A stretch of 46,184 bases of DNA from Cokeromyces recurvatus (taxonomy: Eukaryota > Mucoromycota > Mucoromycetes > Mucorales > Mucoraceae): NCBI RefSeq assembly GCF_025118155.1, contig NW_026251443.1, forward strand, positions 1 through 46,184. Reading direction: 5' to 3'. Of this stretch, positions 34,448-46,184 are shown piece after piece. The position numbers and the translations under genes were made by a program. The number at the start of each line of letters is the position of its first letter. Position 1 is the first letter of the stretch. The notes under the pieces were generated by a model. It was given only the letters and a program-made list of their open reading frames with translations, did not search any database and was not told where the DNA came from.

Positions 34448-36229
34448 GTTCAGGTCTAACTGTATCATCATATTGTTCTGAGGACAAATATCCCAAAGAT
34501 AAAACAGCTTCTTTAAGAGTAGTGCCTTCTTTGTGTGCTTTTTTGGCACATTCAGCTGCTTTGTCATATCCAATGACAGGATTTAATGATGTCACTAACA
34601 TGAGTGACTAAAATAGAATGTGTTAGTGAAAAAAAAAAAAAACCATATACATACATGCATATACACACACACACATATATATATATATTACATATACAAA
34701 CTATCTCACCTTGTTCATAATAAGTTTAATTTGATCTCGATTAGCAATAATACCCACTACACAATTTCTTGTAAATGAACGACACACATCACTTAATAGT
34801 TTGATTGATTGAAGCACATTCTTAATGATAACTGGCTTAAATACATTTAATTCAAAATGACCATAGCTACCTGAAACGGTTACAGTTGTATGATTGCCCA
34901 TAACCTGTGCACAAACCATTGTCATTGCCTCACATTGAGTTGGGTTCACTTTGCCAGGCATGATAGACGAACCAGGTTCATTTTCGGGCAAACTTAACTC
35001 ACCTAATCCACAACGAGGACCCGAACCCAAAAGTCTAATATCATTAGCAATCTTCATAAGTGATACAGCAATTGTGTTGAGAGCACCTGAACATTCAACC
35101 ATGGCATCATTACTAGCTAATGCCTCAAACTTGTTAGGAGCTGTCTTAAAGTCGAACCCTGTCGATTCAGAAACGGCTTGAGCGATCTTAACATCAAATC
35201 CTTTACGAGTATTAAGACCAGTGCCTACAGCAGTACCTCCCTGAGCCAAATAAGACAAGCGGGGTAAAGTAGACTTGATACGGTCAATAGCAAATTGAAG
35301 TTGCTGAACATAACCTGAAAACTCTTGGCCAAGTGTTAGGGGTGTAGCGTCTTGTAAGTGTGTGCGTCCTATTTTAATAATATCGTTAAACTCATCAGAT
35401 TTAGCTTGAAGGGCATCGCGAAGTTCAGTCAAGGCCGGAATTAGATCATTATTAATCTCGACAACGGCGGCAATGTGCATAGCTGTTGGAAAACTATGTA
35501 TATATTTATATATAAAGGAGAAGTAGAAGGTTAGGGAAAAGAGAAAACAAAAAAAAAAAAAAAAAGGGAGAGTGTAATTTTACGTGTCATTAGAGGATTG
35601 ACTCATGTTGACATGATCATTTGGATGAACGGGATTCTTGCTACCTAACTGACCACCCAAGATCTCGATAGCTCTATTAGAAAGTACCTCATTGACGTTC
35701 ATACTAATTTTGAAAGGGTGTAAGTTACCATTTGATATCTAAAAAAAAAAAGAGAAAAAAAGAAAACCTTTACTTACTGTGTTTGGGTACCAGAGCCAGT
35801 CTGCCAAACAACTAACGGAAATTGATCATCATGCTTACCACTAATAACCTAAAAGAAAGTATTTGAGTTTTCTTTTATTATTATTATTATTTTTTCGAAA
35901 ATATACTCTGCTCGTACTTCATCAGCGGCTTGTTGTATAGCTTCTGAAATTTTAGGATCTAAACCAAACTCAAGGTTGACTTTAGCAGCAGCCTTTTTCA
36001 AAATACCAAAAGCTCTAATCAATTCTGGTGGCATACGCTCAGTAGCACCACCAATCTTAAAGTTTTGTAAGGATCTATTATTGGCGGCATAAGGTTAACT
36101 TTTTAGCTATTACAAAATAAAATATAAAATGGTCTTAGATCATTACCTTTGTGTTTGAGCACCCCAATAGCAATTGGAAGGTACTTTTAGCTCGCCAAAA
36201 GTGTCACGCTCAATACGATATTCTGTCAT
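34428..36229 (-). CDS. fum1: Fumarate hydratase, class II
   Basis: It interconverts fumarate and malate in the TCA cycle or cytosol as a homotetramer. Exons 36229-36147, 36074-35918, 35848-35778, 35703-35584, 35493-34710 and 34607-34428 give 464 residues, matching E. coli FumC (467). Family blocks: [53 protein letters not shown] (base His about 189) and the class II signature [11 protein letters not shown] (Ser about 319). The tail is PELMIHPQ. One residue is unusual: a spliced codon gives His before MNVNEV, where Asn or Ser is usual. The first ATG lies straight before the mature-type sequence [11 protein letters not shown], so no mitochondrial presequence is visible. Six introns-exons all keep phase. 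Confidence 0.95.
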
Positions 36230-37124
36230 TGAAATGATAACAATAAAAGCAGAAAAAAAAAAAAAATTAGAGCTTAAAGTTTTTTTATGTAAATACTTTA
36301 AAAAGTTTGTGTGACTTGCTGACTTTAGATCTGTAATATTTTTTTTTTTGTGTGTGCAAGAAGTTTTTACACTTTCTTCTTCTGATGCCGTACATTACTA
36401 GTACACAACTCCTGTTGTATTTTGGGACACTGACTAGTCCAACCTAAAAGCAATATGTTAAATAATTCAGCTTTGTCATTTTCCTTTCTTGAGTTTTCAG
36501 ATAGCTAAAGATGTATACTTTTAGCGATGGAATAATTAATAAAGAATTTATAGATGATTTTACCATAATATTCGAGCCGCTTTATTATGAACAATTAAGC
36601 TAATTATATCTTGCTTTTCGTATGCGACTAAGTTTTTATATCACACTGGTAACTTTTTTATTTATTTAATAGTAAAAATTGCCCTCATATTAAAAGAGGT
36701 TTTCAATTGTTACTGATGAACTATAATGACAGATACAGATTTAATACACACACGCACAAATATGTATATATATTTCAGTTTGAAATAAACTATTTTATCA
36801 TAGCATATTATTTTAAGAATGATGTAGAAAAACTAGCTTTACAGTACTGTGTGATATTGATAAATGTGCACTGAATTAGTCTTTGTTCCTAAATAGTACG
36901 AGGAAAAAAATGATCACAAAAGGTCTTTATTTTAAAAATTGTTCAAATTAAAAAAAAAAAAAGTTAAATCAAAAATCTACATTAATTTTTCATGCCCGAG
37001 AATATTATATTAGTTGCTATTTTTCATTAGTAATTATTCAGAAATAAACAATAGATATATTAATAAGAGTAAACTTCGCACATTAGAAGGATAAAAAAAA
37101 AGGGACAAGCATTGTATAATATAA
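36230..37124. other. Non-coding interval between fumarase and APC1
   Basis: AT-rich spacer without open frames of note. It holds the fumarase 5' flank at its left and the APC1 3' UTR at its right. Confidence 0.45.
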
Positions 37125-40100
37125 TTATATTCTATTTAAAAAACCAAAACTTCTTCTACCATTAGGGTCCTAATAAAGAAAAAATGTAATTAATTTTGAT
37201 ATCACTTAAACGTTTATTTCAACTTTTTTTTTCCTTCTTTTTCTTACCTCTTCGTAACTCTTTTTATTCTTCTTTCTCTTAACATATAAAATACCCGATT
37301 GTGTGATAGAACGTTGATAATCCCCTTTAACTGTCATATCAACTTTAAGAGGCCAATACCTATCTTCCATCACTTTAATTTCCTTGATCTGATTGTAATC
37401 AGGAATAACAGTTGGCGCAGCAATTCTTACTTTTTTACCGTCCAGTTTCACTTCTAGCGGAAGACGGCATGGTTGTCGACTTGTCACGTCAAAAGGAACA
37501 AGCCATCTTGAATCTAATGCTAGCACCCAAAGATGCCTAAATAGCTGCATATGGTAGCGATTATCTTCTGTATCCATTGGATAAAATGGATAAAATGCAC
37601 ACAATAAAGCAGCTATACTTTCATTTGTTGTCTTTAATGTGTATCCTCCTAAACCTGCATATAATAAGCCAAGGGACATGGAAATAGCCATATGATCGCC
37701 GTATGTCATAGTTTCAGTGCGTGACCATAAGCTTTCTAAACGGTCAAAAAGATCTCGGTTACCAGATCCTGCCATCACCATAGCACATGCTGTGCAAAGT
37801 ACATTAACACATGTCTGTATTACATACTTGGTCACATTGCCTTGAATTGTTGTTGCCTGCACGTTGAGTAACTGTTTAAAGTAGTCAAGTTGCTCTAATA
37901 AGCATTTAAAGGCATCATTGTCATTGGTACCAGCAAATTTCAATCCTAGACAAAGACAAACTCCTGCAATTATATGGTACTTTGCTTGTAAGATAGCATC
38001 CTCATCATCTTCTGTCATAAAATCTGGTAATTGTTCATCTATCCATGATTTGGTAGGTTCTATATCATCCCATAAAATTAAATATTTGGCTAGCACACGT
38101 AATAGCAAAATATCAGGTCTCACATAATTCAGATAAGGACGTTTTTCAAGCAACATAATAGAATTCGCTACAGCTCGATCATTTGTCTTCAAATACATCA
38201 AGCCCAATGCTATTGTAGCACCAGGTGCTGTTATATCTGCATTCAGTTTCATTAACTCAAATAATGTATTTAATAGTTCAGAGTCTACAGCTGTGATCGC
38301 CTTAGGGCCTTGCCCTAATGTAATCATGCCTAAAGAAAAGCCTGCTGATAAACTATAGGCCTCGTAATCGGGTTCTAAAATGGAAGGATCCGTCATTGCG
38401 TTTTTACTAATCTCTTCTAACATTGTTAACACTAACGATCTTTCACATTTACCCATATAAACGAGACCCATGCCAAGTACACTAGCTGCTTGAATTAAAT
38501 TAGAATGATTAAAACTGTGCGAGTCTGGTGGGAAAAGAACGGGAATGTGTAATTGAAGCACCTTTGTCAAAGTAGGGTCTTTGGTTCCTTTATATGCAGC
38601 AGCAGCACCTAATAAAATACCAGATGTAACAATATCAGGCGCCTCTTGCATCACAAATCGATACCAGTCAACAGATGGTGAGTGTTTAATTGTACCATTA
38701 AGCCCCATGGCTAATAAAAGGCCTCCATGTTGAGATTCGATTACTGTATTATCAGGAAAACAAAAGTTAATCCAAGAATCAGTTACATTGCTGTTAGCTG
38801 ATATACGAAGACCTGAAGCTACACCATTATGAAACAGAGGCCATTGAAGACTGTCTTTATTAATGACATCATCAAGATTAACAATGGTACGTAAAGGTAA
38901 AATCTTGGCAGCTAAAGTTATAGGCTCAAAAGGTAAAGGTTTGATAGGACTTGCAAGGTGAGTTGCAAAAGCATAAATGGCCCGACCAGTTGATAAAGCT
39001 AATGTGCGTTGAACTAACATCAAAACTCGTGATTGATGCTCTGCAGCTAATTCTTCGTCACTGGCAATAAGAAAGATGTCGATAAATATATATATCAAAT
39101 ACAACTTTTTTTTTCTTTATATACATATATTTATATATATACCTTACCTTAAATTAAGTTCAGGTACAGTTAAATCTGGTATACATTTTGCATCCAACAT
39201 CCTATGCACCTTATCAATGTACCCACTTCTACCAAATCGTAAACGCTCTGTTTCAATATCCAGCAAATCTGACTTGAAAATATGCGAACCTTCAGAATTT
39301 TCACGACATACTTTTATCACATCCATCATAGTTCGAGGTATTCCAGAATTCTTTATCATAAAATATAAATAAAAAAAGTTTTAATTTATATACACATATA
39401 AATGGTTCTTTACCTTGGAAGCTGGGAATTTAAATGTGCTTGAATTTGGATCACAAATGATTGATTTGTTTTCAAGTTGTTTGTAAATATCATCGCGATC
39501 AAGAATGAGGTATACTTCTTTGTTCCAGTCTACAGCAGGGTTCTCCTTCAGACTTTCAAGGGCTTCTAAAATTGGAGATGCCAAAGAATATACTAAATCT
39601 TTAATTTCTTCCAACATGATACCGTACTCAACCATCTTATTTAGTAAAAGGCTTTTGTCTGCAGATACTTCATTTAGAATACCATAAAGAATCCATAATT
39701 GTTTAATTGTCTTTGCATAATTATGTTGACAATAACCTATCATGGGCTCTAATGTGCTTACTCCAAAGAAACTTAAGAGAGCAGTATTTGATGCAGTTGC
39801 CATTAATTGAAGACAAAGTTCAATGTTGGGCGGTGGTGGTGGTGGTAATGATGAGAATATAATGCTATCACTTTGTTTAATTAACCTCAAGGGAATGGTA
39901 AATTCAGGTTTGATGCCTTGTTTTTTGTAATAGTCAATCCATTCTCGGTGATCCAAAATGACAGAACATTGCATTAGAAGATAGCCTAATTTTTTTGCCT
40001 GTTCTCTTGTAGTTTTCTTTATACGGTATTCTTCAAAAAGGACATGTAAACTACGTATAATATCCACAAACAATGCAACATCAATGGTATTTGTAGGTGA

Positions 40101-42160
40101 TAGTTGATCGATCCATCGTAAGGGTATACCTTCTAATTGCATTTGATCTAAGCTTACGCTAAAATTACGTAAGGTTTCAGGTAAAAATCCTATTTCTTTT
40201 GTGATAATATTATTATTAGAGACTTTAATTTGCTGCAGTCTGATCTTATGTCTTTCATCAGGAGTTTGACCTAGCCGCTGAATATGTATTAGCGATAATA
40301 GAGCAACAAAAAAGGACTCCCATTCTGTTGGCAGAGTATCATGTGATGTAAGTCGATAGTATTGAATGAAATGTCGCCAGAGTTGGGCAAATACAGTTGT
40401 TGAGACGCATCCAACAGCAGCAAAACTATTTAAAACTAGCGAAGACTTAGGACGTAGATTGAATTGATAACGTCTGATTTCACCGCTCTCAAAGTGTACA
40501 TTAAATCGCTCAAAAACTGGATCAGAAAATTGTTGAGGTATATTATCATGAAAATGAATGGGTAAGCTAGTTACTGTAGCATCTATAAAGAGATGTGCTT
40601 GTTTCGAAACGTCTAAATAAAGCAAATCTTTAAATTGATCTCGTGTTGCATTAATGGGTATAGCAGAAACAGCAGGTGCCTTAAAGATAACACAGCAGCT
40701 AACTTCATTCATAATTTTGTCAATATCAATAACTTGAAGCTGGTTAATTGAGTGATTTAAAATACAAATCAACTCTTGTCCCTGCAGGTTATGTGTCATA
40801 AATGCCTCTGTTTTAATATTTGGAAACTCTGCTAACCTTTTGCGTATTCTATTAATATATTTATAAAATAAATATTTTCTTAAAAAAAAAATCAATTTAA
40901 TATTGGTTTTCTTCTATTTTACTTTGTATTCAAAGATTCCCTCCAGAGAAATTTAACTGATATTTCTGTACGATCAATAAGAGCGTTATACAATCCTCTC
41001 TCCAACTCGTTATCATAAAAGCTATCTTCATATTCTGAAATAGGAAAATGCTGGAATTGCTTTCGATTAGCATCCATTATCTTTCCTTTTTTTTGAATTT
41101 TTTTTGGAAGCATATTTGCTTTCAATAATTTATTCTTTGAAGATATTGAAATAACTGAAGCTTCTTTATCTTTGCTAATATCATCTTCTTCTTTCTGCCC
41201 AAGAGTTGTTTGTTGTTGATTAGTTTTATTATTACGTCGTTTATAGGTCCATAAATAATGAGCTTTGTCTTTCATATTAAATGTCACAATGATAGGTAAC
41301 TGACTTTCTGTAGTGGCAAATAAAAGCTTATGCGATGAATCAGGCCGAAATGATTTAGAAGTAACATGCTGCAATCCAGGGCTGAGCCTTATAGGACATG
41401 GACCACGTAATGGATGCTTAACAGTCATAAATGAATATATATATTTATCAGTTAGTTTAGATCGTTGTTCGGTTTTTATAGAATGGCTTGTATTACTATC
41501 TCTTCTTCTCGTTTCCTCGCTCTGCGAAGGTTTTTTGCTGACCAGCAGTCCCACATCAAGTGGTATAACGTTATCGATCTCAAATGGTATATGAGTTGTA
41601 TATTCAAGACCATCTTCAAAATGAACTCTAATGTGATCTTCAAATACTATACATAATGCTCTCTTTTGTACATGATCATCTGCATCATAAACAGCGGGTA
41701 TATTACACGATTCTAGACGTTGTTTAAGTAATGGTATATCGGAGGTATCTTTAACAATAGTATTCTTATTTTTATTAATTGGGAACCATGCAAATAAAAT
41801 TGTTTTGATGGATTGTAGTTTATCATCATAATTAAACGATTTCACAATATTGCCCTTTCGACTCCAGACAACAGTCGATCCATGCACGTAAATTTCTTGC
41901 TCTGTCTGAATAGCGATGTTTTTCAAGTTGCCTTGTTTTAGAATGTTGCGTTCGTCAAATTTGTTACCAAGTGTTATTAATAGGGAATCGGACACACTAA
42001 ACAGTTTATGAAATAATATATGTCTAGATGGAGTGTAGGATGGATCAAGTAGTTTTGAAAAATCGATGATTGGATCTGTGACAGATTCTTTAATAAGATG
42101 TGGATGTTTTTCGAGGAATTGCTTTCCATATGGATCGTATTTTCCTATTCCGATAAGCAT
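37125..42160 (-). CDS. apc1: Anaphase-promoting complex subunit 1
   Basis: APC1 is the largest scaffold of the APC/C ubiquitin ligase that drives anaphase and mitotic exit. Exons 42160-40923, 40848-39414, 39350-39148, 39060-37248 and 37169-37125 give 1577 residues. The N-terminal half is a beta-propeller: IGKYDPYGKQFLEKHP at the start, then IYVHGSTVVWSRKG, as in animal APC1 NMVIWSKG. A middle acidic/basic linker follows (about 215-370). Proteasome/cyclosome repeats occupy about 1070-1425 (HGGLLLAMGLNG, GILLGAAAAYKGT, ASVLGMGLVYMG, AGFSLGMITLGQG). The C-terminal domain has YNQIKEIKV then DRYWPL and YVKRKKNKKSY. A 15-codon last exon (DPNGRRSFGFLNRI) completes the conserved tail. PC repeats alone would also fit RPN1, but length and propeller exclude it. 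Confidence 0.9.
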
Positions 42161-42514
42161 TATGAGAGGATAAATATTACTTTTGAAAAGAGATGAAAAA
42201 GAAACAGAAGATAACTAAGAAAATATGTTTTCTATAAATTTTGACAGGAGTGTATTCAGATTTTTTTTTTTAAAAAAAAATAGCAGTTCCGCATGCTTCT
42301 CAAAAGATTGAAGCAAAAATATTTAATAACCTTTTATTATTATTTTATTATTATTCACTTTCTGTAGGAATCATCATAATAAATATATAAAATAATAATA
42401 TATTTTAGTTACGTGTATGAACTCTACAAGCTCATTAAAATAAAAGAATAAACTTATTTACCATTTCTAAAGTATACGCACGTATAGCTTAATATGTATA
42501 TAAATGATATATAA
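42161..42514. other. APC1 5' flank
   Basis: AT-rich sequence between the APC1 start and the LINE 3' end, with A/T runs at 42260-42278. No gene was seen. Confidence 0.4.
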
Positions 42515-42710
42515 TTCAATACGATTAAGAATTATTTTATTTATAACAAAAATTTTTATAGCAAAAATTTAAACAACCCATGTGAGCACATAATACTGGC
42601 ATATTGGATTGCCCGGGTCAGTTCGAGAAAGAATAAAAGTGCACTAAAAAACCTTTTGATAGGCAAAAGGGTAAAAAACAAAGAGAAGGGAAGAGGAAAA
42701 GCAAGATATA

Positions 42711-43535
42711 TCAATAAATACTAGATTCAGAGTTACGTAACCAGTTTACAAGTTTTGTACCAATGGGGGCAGTTTCTGAAGGAAGTTTGCCATGATGGAG
42801 ATAGTCAAGTTCAAAAAGTATTAGGCACATAGAAGGCCAACGAATCGTCCAGGTGGAAAAGACAGATGAGTTGAAAGCTGATGAGATTGGTGGCATGCAT
42901 TTTTGTTTATTTGGCAGCTTATTCAAGAGGAAGGACAAAGGATCGGGTTCGGTCAAAGGCATTTATAATCGTCGATGCATATGTAGGCACCATATAGCAT
43001 GAGATCTTGTGAACATGGTATTAGGGTGATAGATGCACGGTTTAGGGACGCCACCAGGTAATCAACCTAGACACCAGCGGACTATTCGGCTGCATTCTGC
43101 ATTTGACATAGGTAACCAGAGGATAGGATCGATACTTAGGGTAGGACGGCAGACAGACAAGAGAACAGCATTGTTACTGTTTCGTCGATCACCAAGATTA
43201 TCTTTCAGGTATGCTTTACAGATACCAGCAAAAGCACGAGAATCATAAATATTATCGTCAAAAGAAGCAGTATACCGTTGCCAGATAGGTGTTTTCGAAA
43301 GTATATACCATTAAGAGTGGATTGAAGAAGGGCGTATATGTGGTAAAAACTTGGAGACAAGAGTATCGTTCGGAGAGTAGATAGACCGAAGTAAGAATTT
43401 AACTTGCAGGAGGTGAACACGTTCCTTCATTGTGGGCAGGTTGACCAAGTGCAACATAACTTTAGTTGAGGACCAAGTACTACAGCCAAAAATTTTTCGG
43501 ATACACTGTGTTTGACATGCTTCTAATTTTGTGAT
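42711..43535 (-). pseudogene. LINE ORF2 C-terminal region
   Basis: CIRKIFGCSTWSSTKVMLHL and NLPTMKERVHLLQVKFLL follow the reverse transcriptase. The zinc-finger-like segment KPCIYHP...TRSHAIWCLHMH comes next, then a frame break, then an 83-residue open end (DPLSFLLNKLP, RWPSMCLILFELDYLHHG, LVNWLRNS). Copies A and B near 9 kb retain the same C-terminal blocks. Confidence 0.8.
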
Positions 43536-44655
43536 TTAAGCAACAGAGACCGTGTTACGAGCGAGGCCATATTCAAGCTGAGCATGTACTATTTGAGTGT
43601 AAAAATGGACAGAGAGAAACCGATCAAATCCTTTGTGATTGACACCGAGGGACGTCATTTGTTTCATAGTTTGAAGCGCCTTATTAACATTGTTCTGTAC
43701 TAATTCAGCTGTGTTCAAGAGACCACCAGGGCTAATAGAGATACCCAAGTAGGAAAAGGATATCTGACGAGGTAGTGTAGTGTCATACAGAGAATAAAAA
43801 CGAGTATCAGAACTAAGAGCCAGTATAGCACATTTCAGTGGATTCCAGCGATAACCTAAGCGTTGACTATGCTCCTCACATTTCTGCAGCAGGTCCTCAA
43901 GGTCAGTAGGGTCAGCTATGAGTACAACATCATCAGCATACAGGAGACAATTGATGGATCGAGCAAAACGGCAGACATCTGTTGGAGGCACGTCATCAAG
44001 CAGTTGACGGCGAAGTAGAGAGGGCAACTGGTTAATGTAAATGGAATACAAAAACGGTGATAGAATGGAACCCTGTAGGACGCCAGTGGTAGGTGAAAAC
44101 CGATAAGAGGTAGCGTTCGAAACAAGAACTTCTATATAGACATCATCAAAAAGATGTTGAATTAGACCAAGTAACGCTAGAGATAGGTACGGCTGAAAAG
44201 ATTGCCAAATAAAATTCCGGTCAACAATATCATATGCGGATTTAATGTCAACGAAAGCGAGAGTAGAGTAAGAGTGACTTTAAGCTTTCGACAGAAAATT
44301 GAACATGTTTCTACGAGGCAGAGAGCTTGATCAAGTGTACTCCGGGAGCTACGGAAACCTCCTTGGGCAATGTCAAGTTTTGGACTCTGGCATTCGAGGT
44401 CAGTTTATAGGCATTTTTCAAGTATCTTACGAAAGGTGGACGTCAAACTGATGGGTCGAAAGTTGCTTGGGTCAGAGATAGAGCTTTTTTTGTGTAGCCG
44501 AATTACTTGGGCCACACGCCAGGAGAGAGGTGTGTACGACTATTGTCAGCATAATCGAAAGATGTATAAGAGTACAGGAGTCAAGGTTTCAGTCAATGGT
44601 TGTAGCATCTCAACAGTGAAATGATCCACACAAGGTGCTTTACCATGGGGAAGTT
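43536..44655 (-). pseudogene. LINE reverse transcriptase, frameshifted
   Basis: Downstream of the LTR the reading resumes with EELPHGKAPCVDHFT, then FRPISLTSTFRKILEKC and QGGFRSSRSTLDQA in different frames with stops between. The catalytic box CLLYADDVVLIADP is intact in the 171-residue open frame at 43536-44051, together with LGYRWNPLKC and FSYLGISI. The order matches LINE reverse transcriptases. Confidence 0.87.
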
Positions 44656-44995
44656 CTTCAATTGTGTGATATTTCTTTTAAAATATCAAATAAAAAATAT
44701 TAGAAAATAAAAAATAATATTAAGACAAAAGAGTCAACGAGACCGAACAATAGTTCTAAAGTCAATTATTTTATTTATGAATTTAAACTGATGGGGTATT
44801 TATAAGAATTGTTAAAGAGGACTGAAGATAGGATGTGAATCAGAAAAGTGTTAGTTACGACCAAATTAGGTATATTGTTGACAACGAAGTGTTAGTGATT
44901 TTAATATTATTAGATGGAGCGGATCAAGAGAGAGTTAGGATAGAATTTCTTAAATGAATTTATGATCCGCATGTTTAATTATGAAACATGACATT
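44656..44995 (-). mobile_element. Solo LTR inserted in the LINE reverse transcriptase
   Basis: An AT-rich block of about 330 bp interrupts the LINE exactly between ICHELTY and TIEELPHGKAPC, where coding should be continuous. On the minus strand it starts TGTCATG and ends ATATCACA, so it has the TG...CA form. It contains a TATA-like CTTATAAATACCCC followed by a transcribed-looking leader region. No internal retroelement genes flank it, so it is a solo LTR. The target duplication is not clean (TATAA against CACAA at best), so the exact ends are uncertain. Confidence 0.55.
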
Positions 44996-46184
44996 ATAAG
45001 TCAGCTCATGACAAATTGCTGCGTTAATGCAATTAGTATCAATAGGACATATATGAATGTCATCATCGAAAGGTTGATTCTGAGTCGTAGTTGTGGAGTT
45101 ACGAGACAGTAATAGGTTGCCTGCAAAATTCTGCCCCAGATGATGTGCCATGACGTCGGTAAAATTTTGTGGTCCTTCAGGCGTTGAAAAGGTTGACTTG
45201 ATCTTCCAATTTTTACGAATCTTGCTAAATTTTGAGATTGCTTTTGCATAATCACCTTTTGCCATGCTCTCACAAAAACGGTTCCATGTTTCGCGTCGTC
45301 GTTTAGTCACTAATCGTCGTAATATTGCCTGTGCTTCTTGGTGTTGGATCCACAACGATAGACTATTCAGTCCGCGTGCTTTCCGCCATTTTTTATAGAG
45401 ATATTCCTTTCTGTTAAAAGCTGCTGTTATTTCAGGTGTCCAGAAATCCTTCATGTAGTCGTCTTCCTGAGGAGAGCGCCGACCACAAACTGAATCGAGA
45501 GCCAAAATAATAGCGTCACACAATTGGTTATGTATGGAATCTATGTAATGACAGGCTGTAGTTCTATCAGTAAAAGAAAGAGATGAATGTGGAGGAAGAG
45601 TTAGGGAAAAATTTTCAAGGAACACTTTCTTATACTTGTCTCTGGTCTTTAGGTGTTTGAGTTTTCCAAGATTCCAAGTGGTTCTTTTTGGTAGTGGAGT
45701 ATTGACGAGAGGATCTGAAACAGTAAATGAGAAAGTCATGAATTTGTGATTGGAGTTGAGAGATAGATCATCGCGAATTTGAAGATTAGGTAATCCTAGT
45801 TCATGGTTACTAAAAAAGAAATCAATGATACTTGTACCTTGAAATGTATAAGACGTAGGTTCTCCATAAGTAAGACGTTCGTTCCATAGTATGAGATTAT
45901 GCGCAATCATCCAGTTAAGAACTTGCCGGCCTGTAGCATTTGTTCGGCTGTCACCGGTAACATCATCCATTCGAGCATTAAAATCCCCACAAATGATAGT
46001 AGTGGTAATGTTTGAAACATGTAACGGTAATAAATCTAGTATTTGTGTTATATCGTCAGTTTTTAATGATGGGGGTAAATAAAGACAGTGGACCAGTATC
46101 TTAGACGAGATAATAGTTAATAAGGAATACTTAGCTAATAAAGGATGTTCATGAGTGACTTGGTAGATAGGTAGTTTGCATTGT
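44975..46184 (-). pseudogene. LINE ORF2 endonuclease and linker, open to the window edge
   Basis: The frame stays open from the right edge to 44975. ICGDFNARMDD matches the GDFN catalytic motif of APE-type LINE endonucleases. DFFFSNH and NSNHKFMTF follow; the second lies where SDH is expected, so the Asp may be mutated to Asn. The linker contains FWTPEI and KEYLYKKWRK, typical just before the reverse transcriptase. The frame ends at the LTR insertion (ELTYNVMFHN then stop). Confidence 0.82.

Larger units (their letters stand above)
42515..46184 (-). mobile_element. Degenerate LINE (non-LTR retrotransposon), 5' part outside the window
   Basis: Reading on the minus strand from the right edge: apurinic-type endonuclease, reverse transcriptase, C-terminal zinc-finger region, then a 3' tail ending near 42515. 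The element is not functional, because the reverse transcriptase is broken by several stops and frameshifts and is split by an LTR insertion. The 3' tail contains the hairpin CCTTTTG...CAAAAGG (42652-42670), AACTGACCCGGGCAA and TTATGTGCTCACATGG, shared with the two copies near 9 kb. The base composition is less AT-rich than the host spacers. Confidence 0.88.

Noticed and set aside
37206..39104. RPN1/PSMD2 proteasome subunit from the PC repeats
   Set aside because: The repeats continue in frame from upstream exons encoding an APC1 beta-propeller, and the C-terminal blocks match APC1.
43033..43248. Plus-strand 71-residue frame
   Set aside because: Antisense shadow of the LINE C-terminal region.

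Overview
The window looks like nuclear DNA of an early-diverging filamentous fungus, most likely Mucoromycota (Mucorales-like). The DNA is very AT-rich and has many long A/T homopolymers. Genes carry many short introns, usually about 55-90 bp with GTAAGT-like donors and TAG acceptors. The protein set is fungal: class II fumarase, a SIP3/Lam-type BAR-PH-VASt protein, a DUF2421 transporter, HPC2/ubinuclein, CUL4 and APC1. A Fanzor relic and LINE copies resembling those of mucoralean genomes point the same way. This placement is inference; no rRNA or tRNA gene was found to anchor it.

Layout. 1-712: 5' part of an unrecognised coiled-coil gene (-) that runs off the left edge. 713-2950: mostly non-coding, with an array of short palindromes and one transposase-like shard. 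2952-5951: cullin-4 (-), ten exons. 6421-8464: decayed Fanzor, a eukaryotic TnpB-like RNA-guided nuclease (-). 8535-9510: two 5'-truncated LINE 3' ends (+). 9676-10705: Borealin-like gene (+). 10927-13183: long-chain acyl-CoA synthetase (-). 14425-14510: a tiny TA-flanked MITE. 15008-18748: 12-TM DUF2421/FUSC-type transporter (-), ten exons. 18971-20695: a complete, apparently intact Tc1/mariner transposon (+). 20966-21113: a GC-rich, strongly self-complementary element. 22831-25184: HPC2/ubinuclein (+). 25531-25634: a structured, possibly pseudoknotted non-coding stretch. 26576-28105: membrane-linked alpha/beta hydrolase (-). 28475-29575: tail-anchored PEX26-like protein (-). 29810-34447: SIP3/Lam3-like sterol-transfer protein (+), twelve exons. 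34428-36229: fumarase (-), whose last codons overlap those of the SIP3-like gene. 37125-42160: APC1 (-). 42515-46184: degenerate LINE (-) with a solo LTR inserted in its reverse transcriptase.

The host genes do not form a pathway cluster. Several are cell-cycle or chromatin factors (CUL4, Borealin-like, HPC2, APC1) and several act in membrane or lipid biology (acyl-CoA synthetase, hydrolase, PEX26-like, SIP3-like), but this is ordinary eukaryotic gene order. Exon models were built by hand from splice signals and reading-frame continuity; every complete model closes in frame.

The most notable signals are in the mobile DNA. They are the Fanzor pseudogene, a 3'-tail hairpin that covaries across three diverged LINE copies, and a young-looking mariner whose long inverted repeats are built from a tandem AAGAGAAAATT-type unit. 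Two structured non-coding candidates (20966-21113 and 25531-25634) are worth testing.
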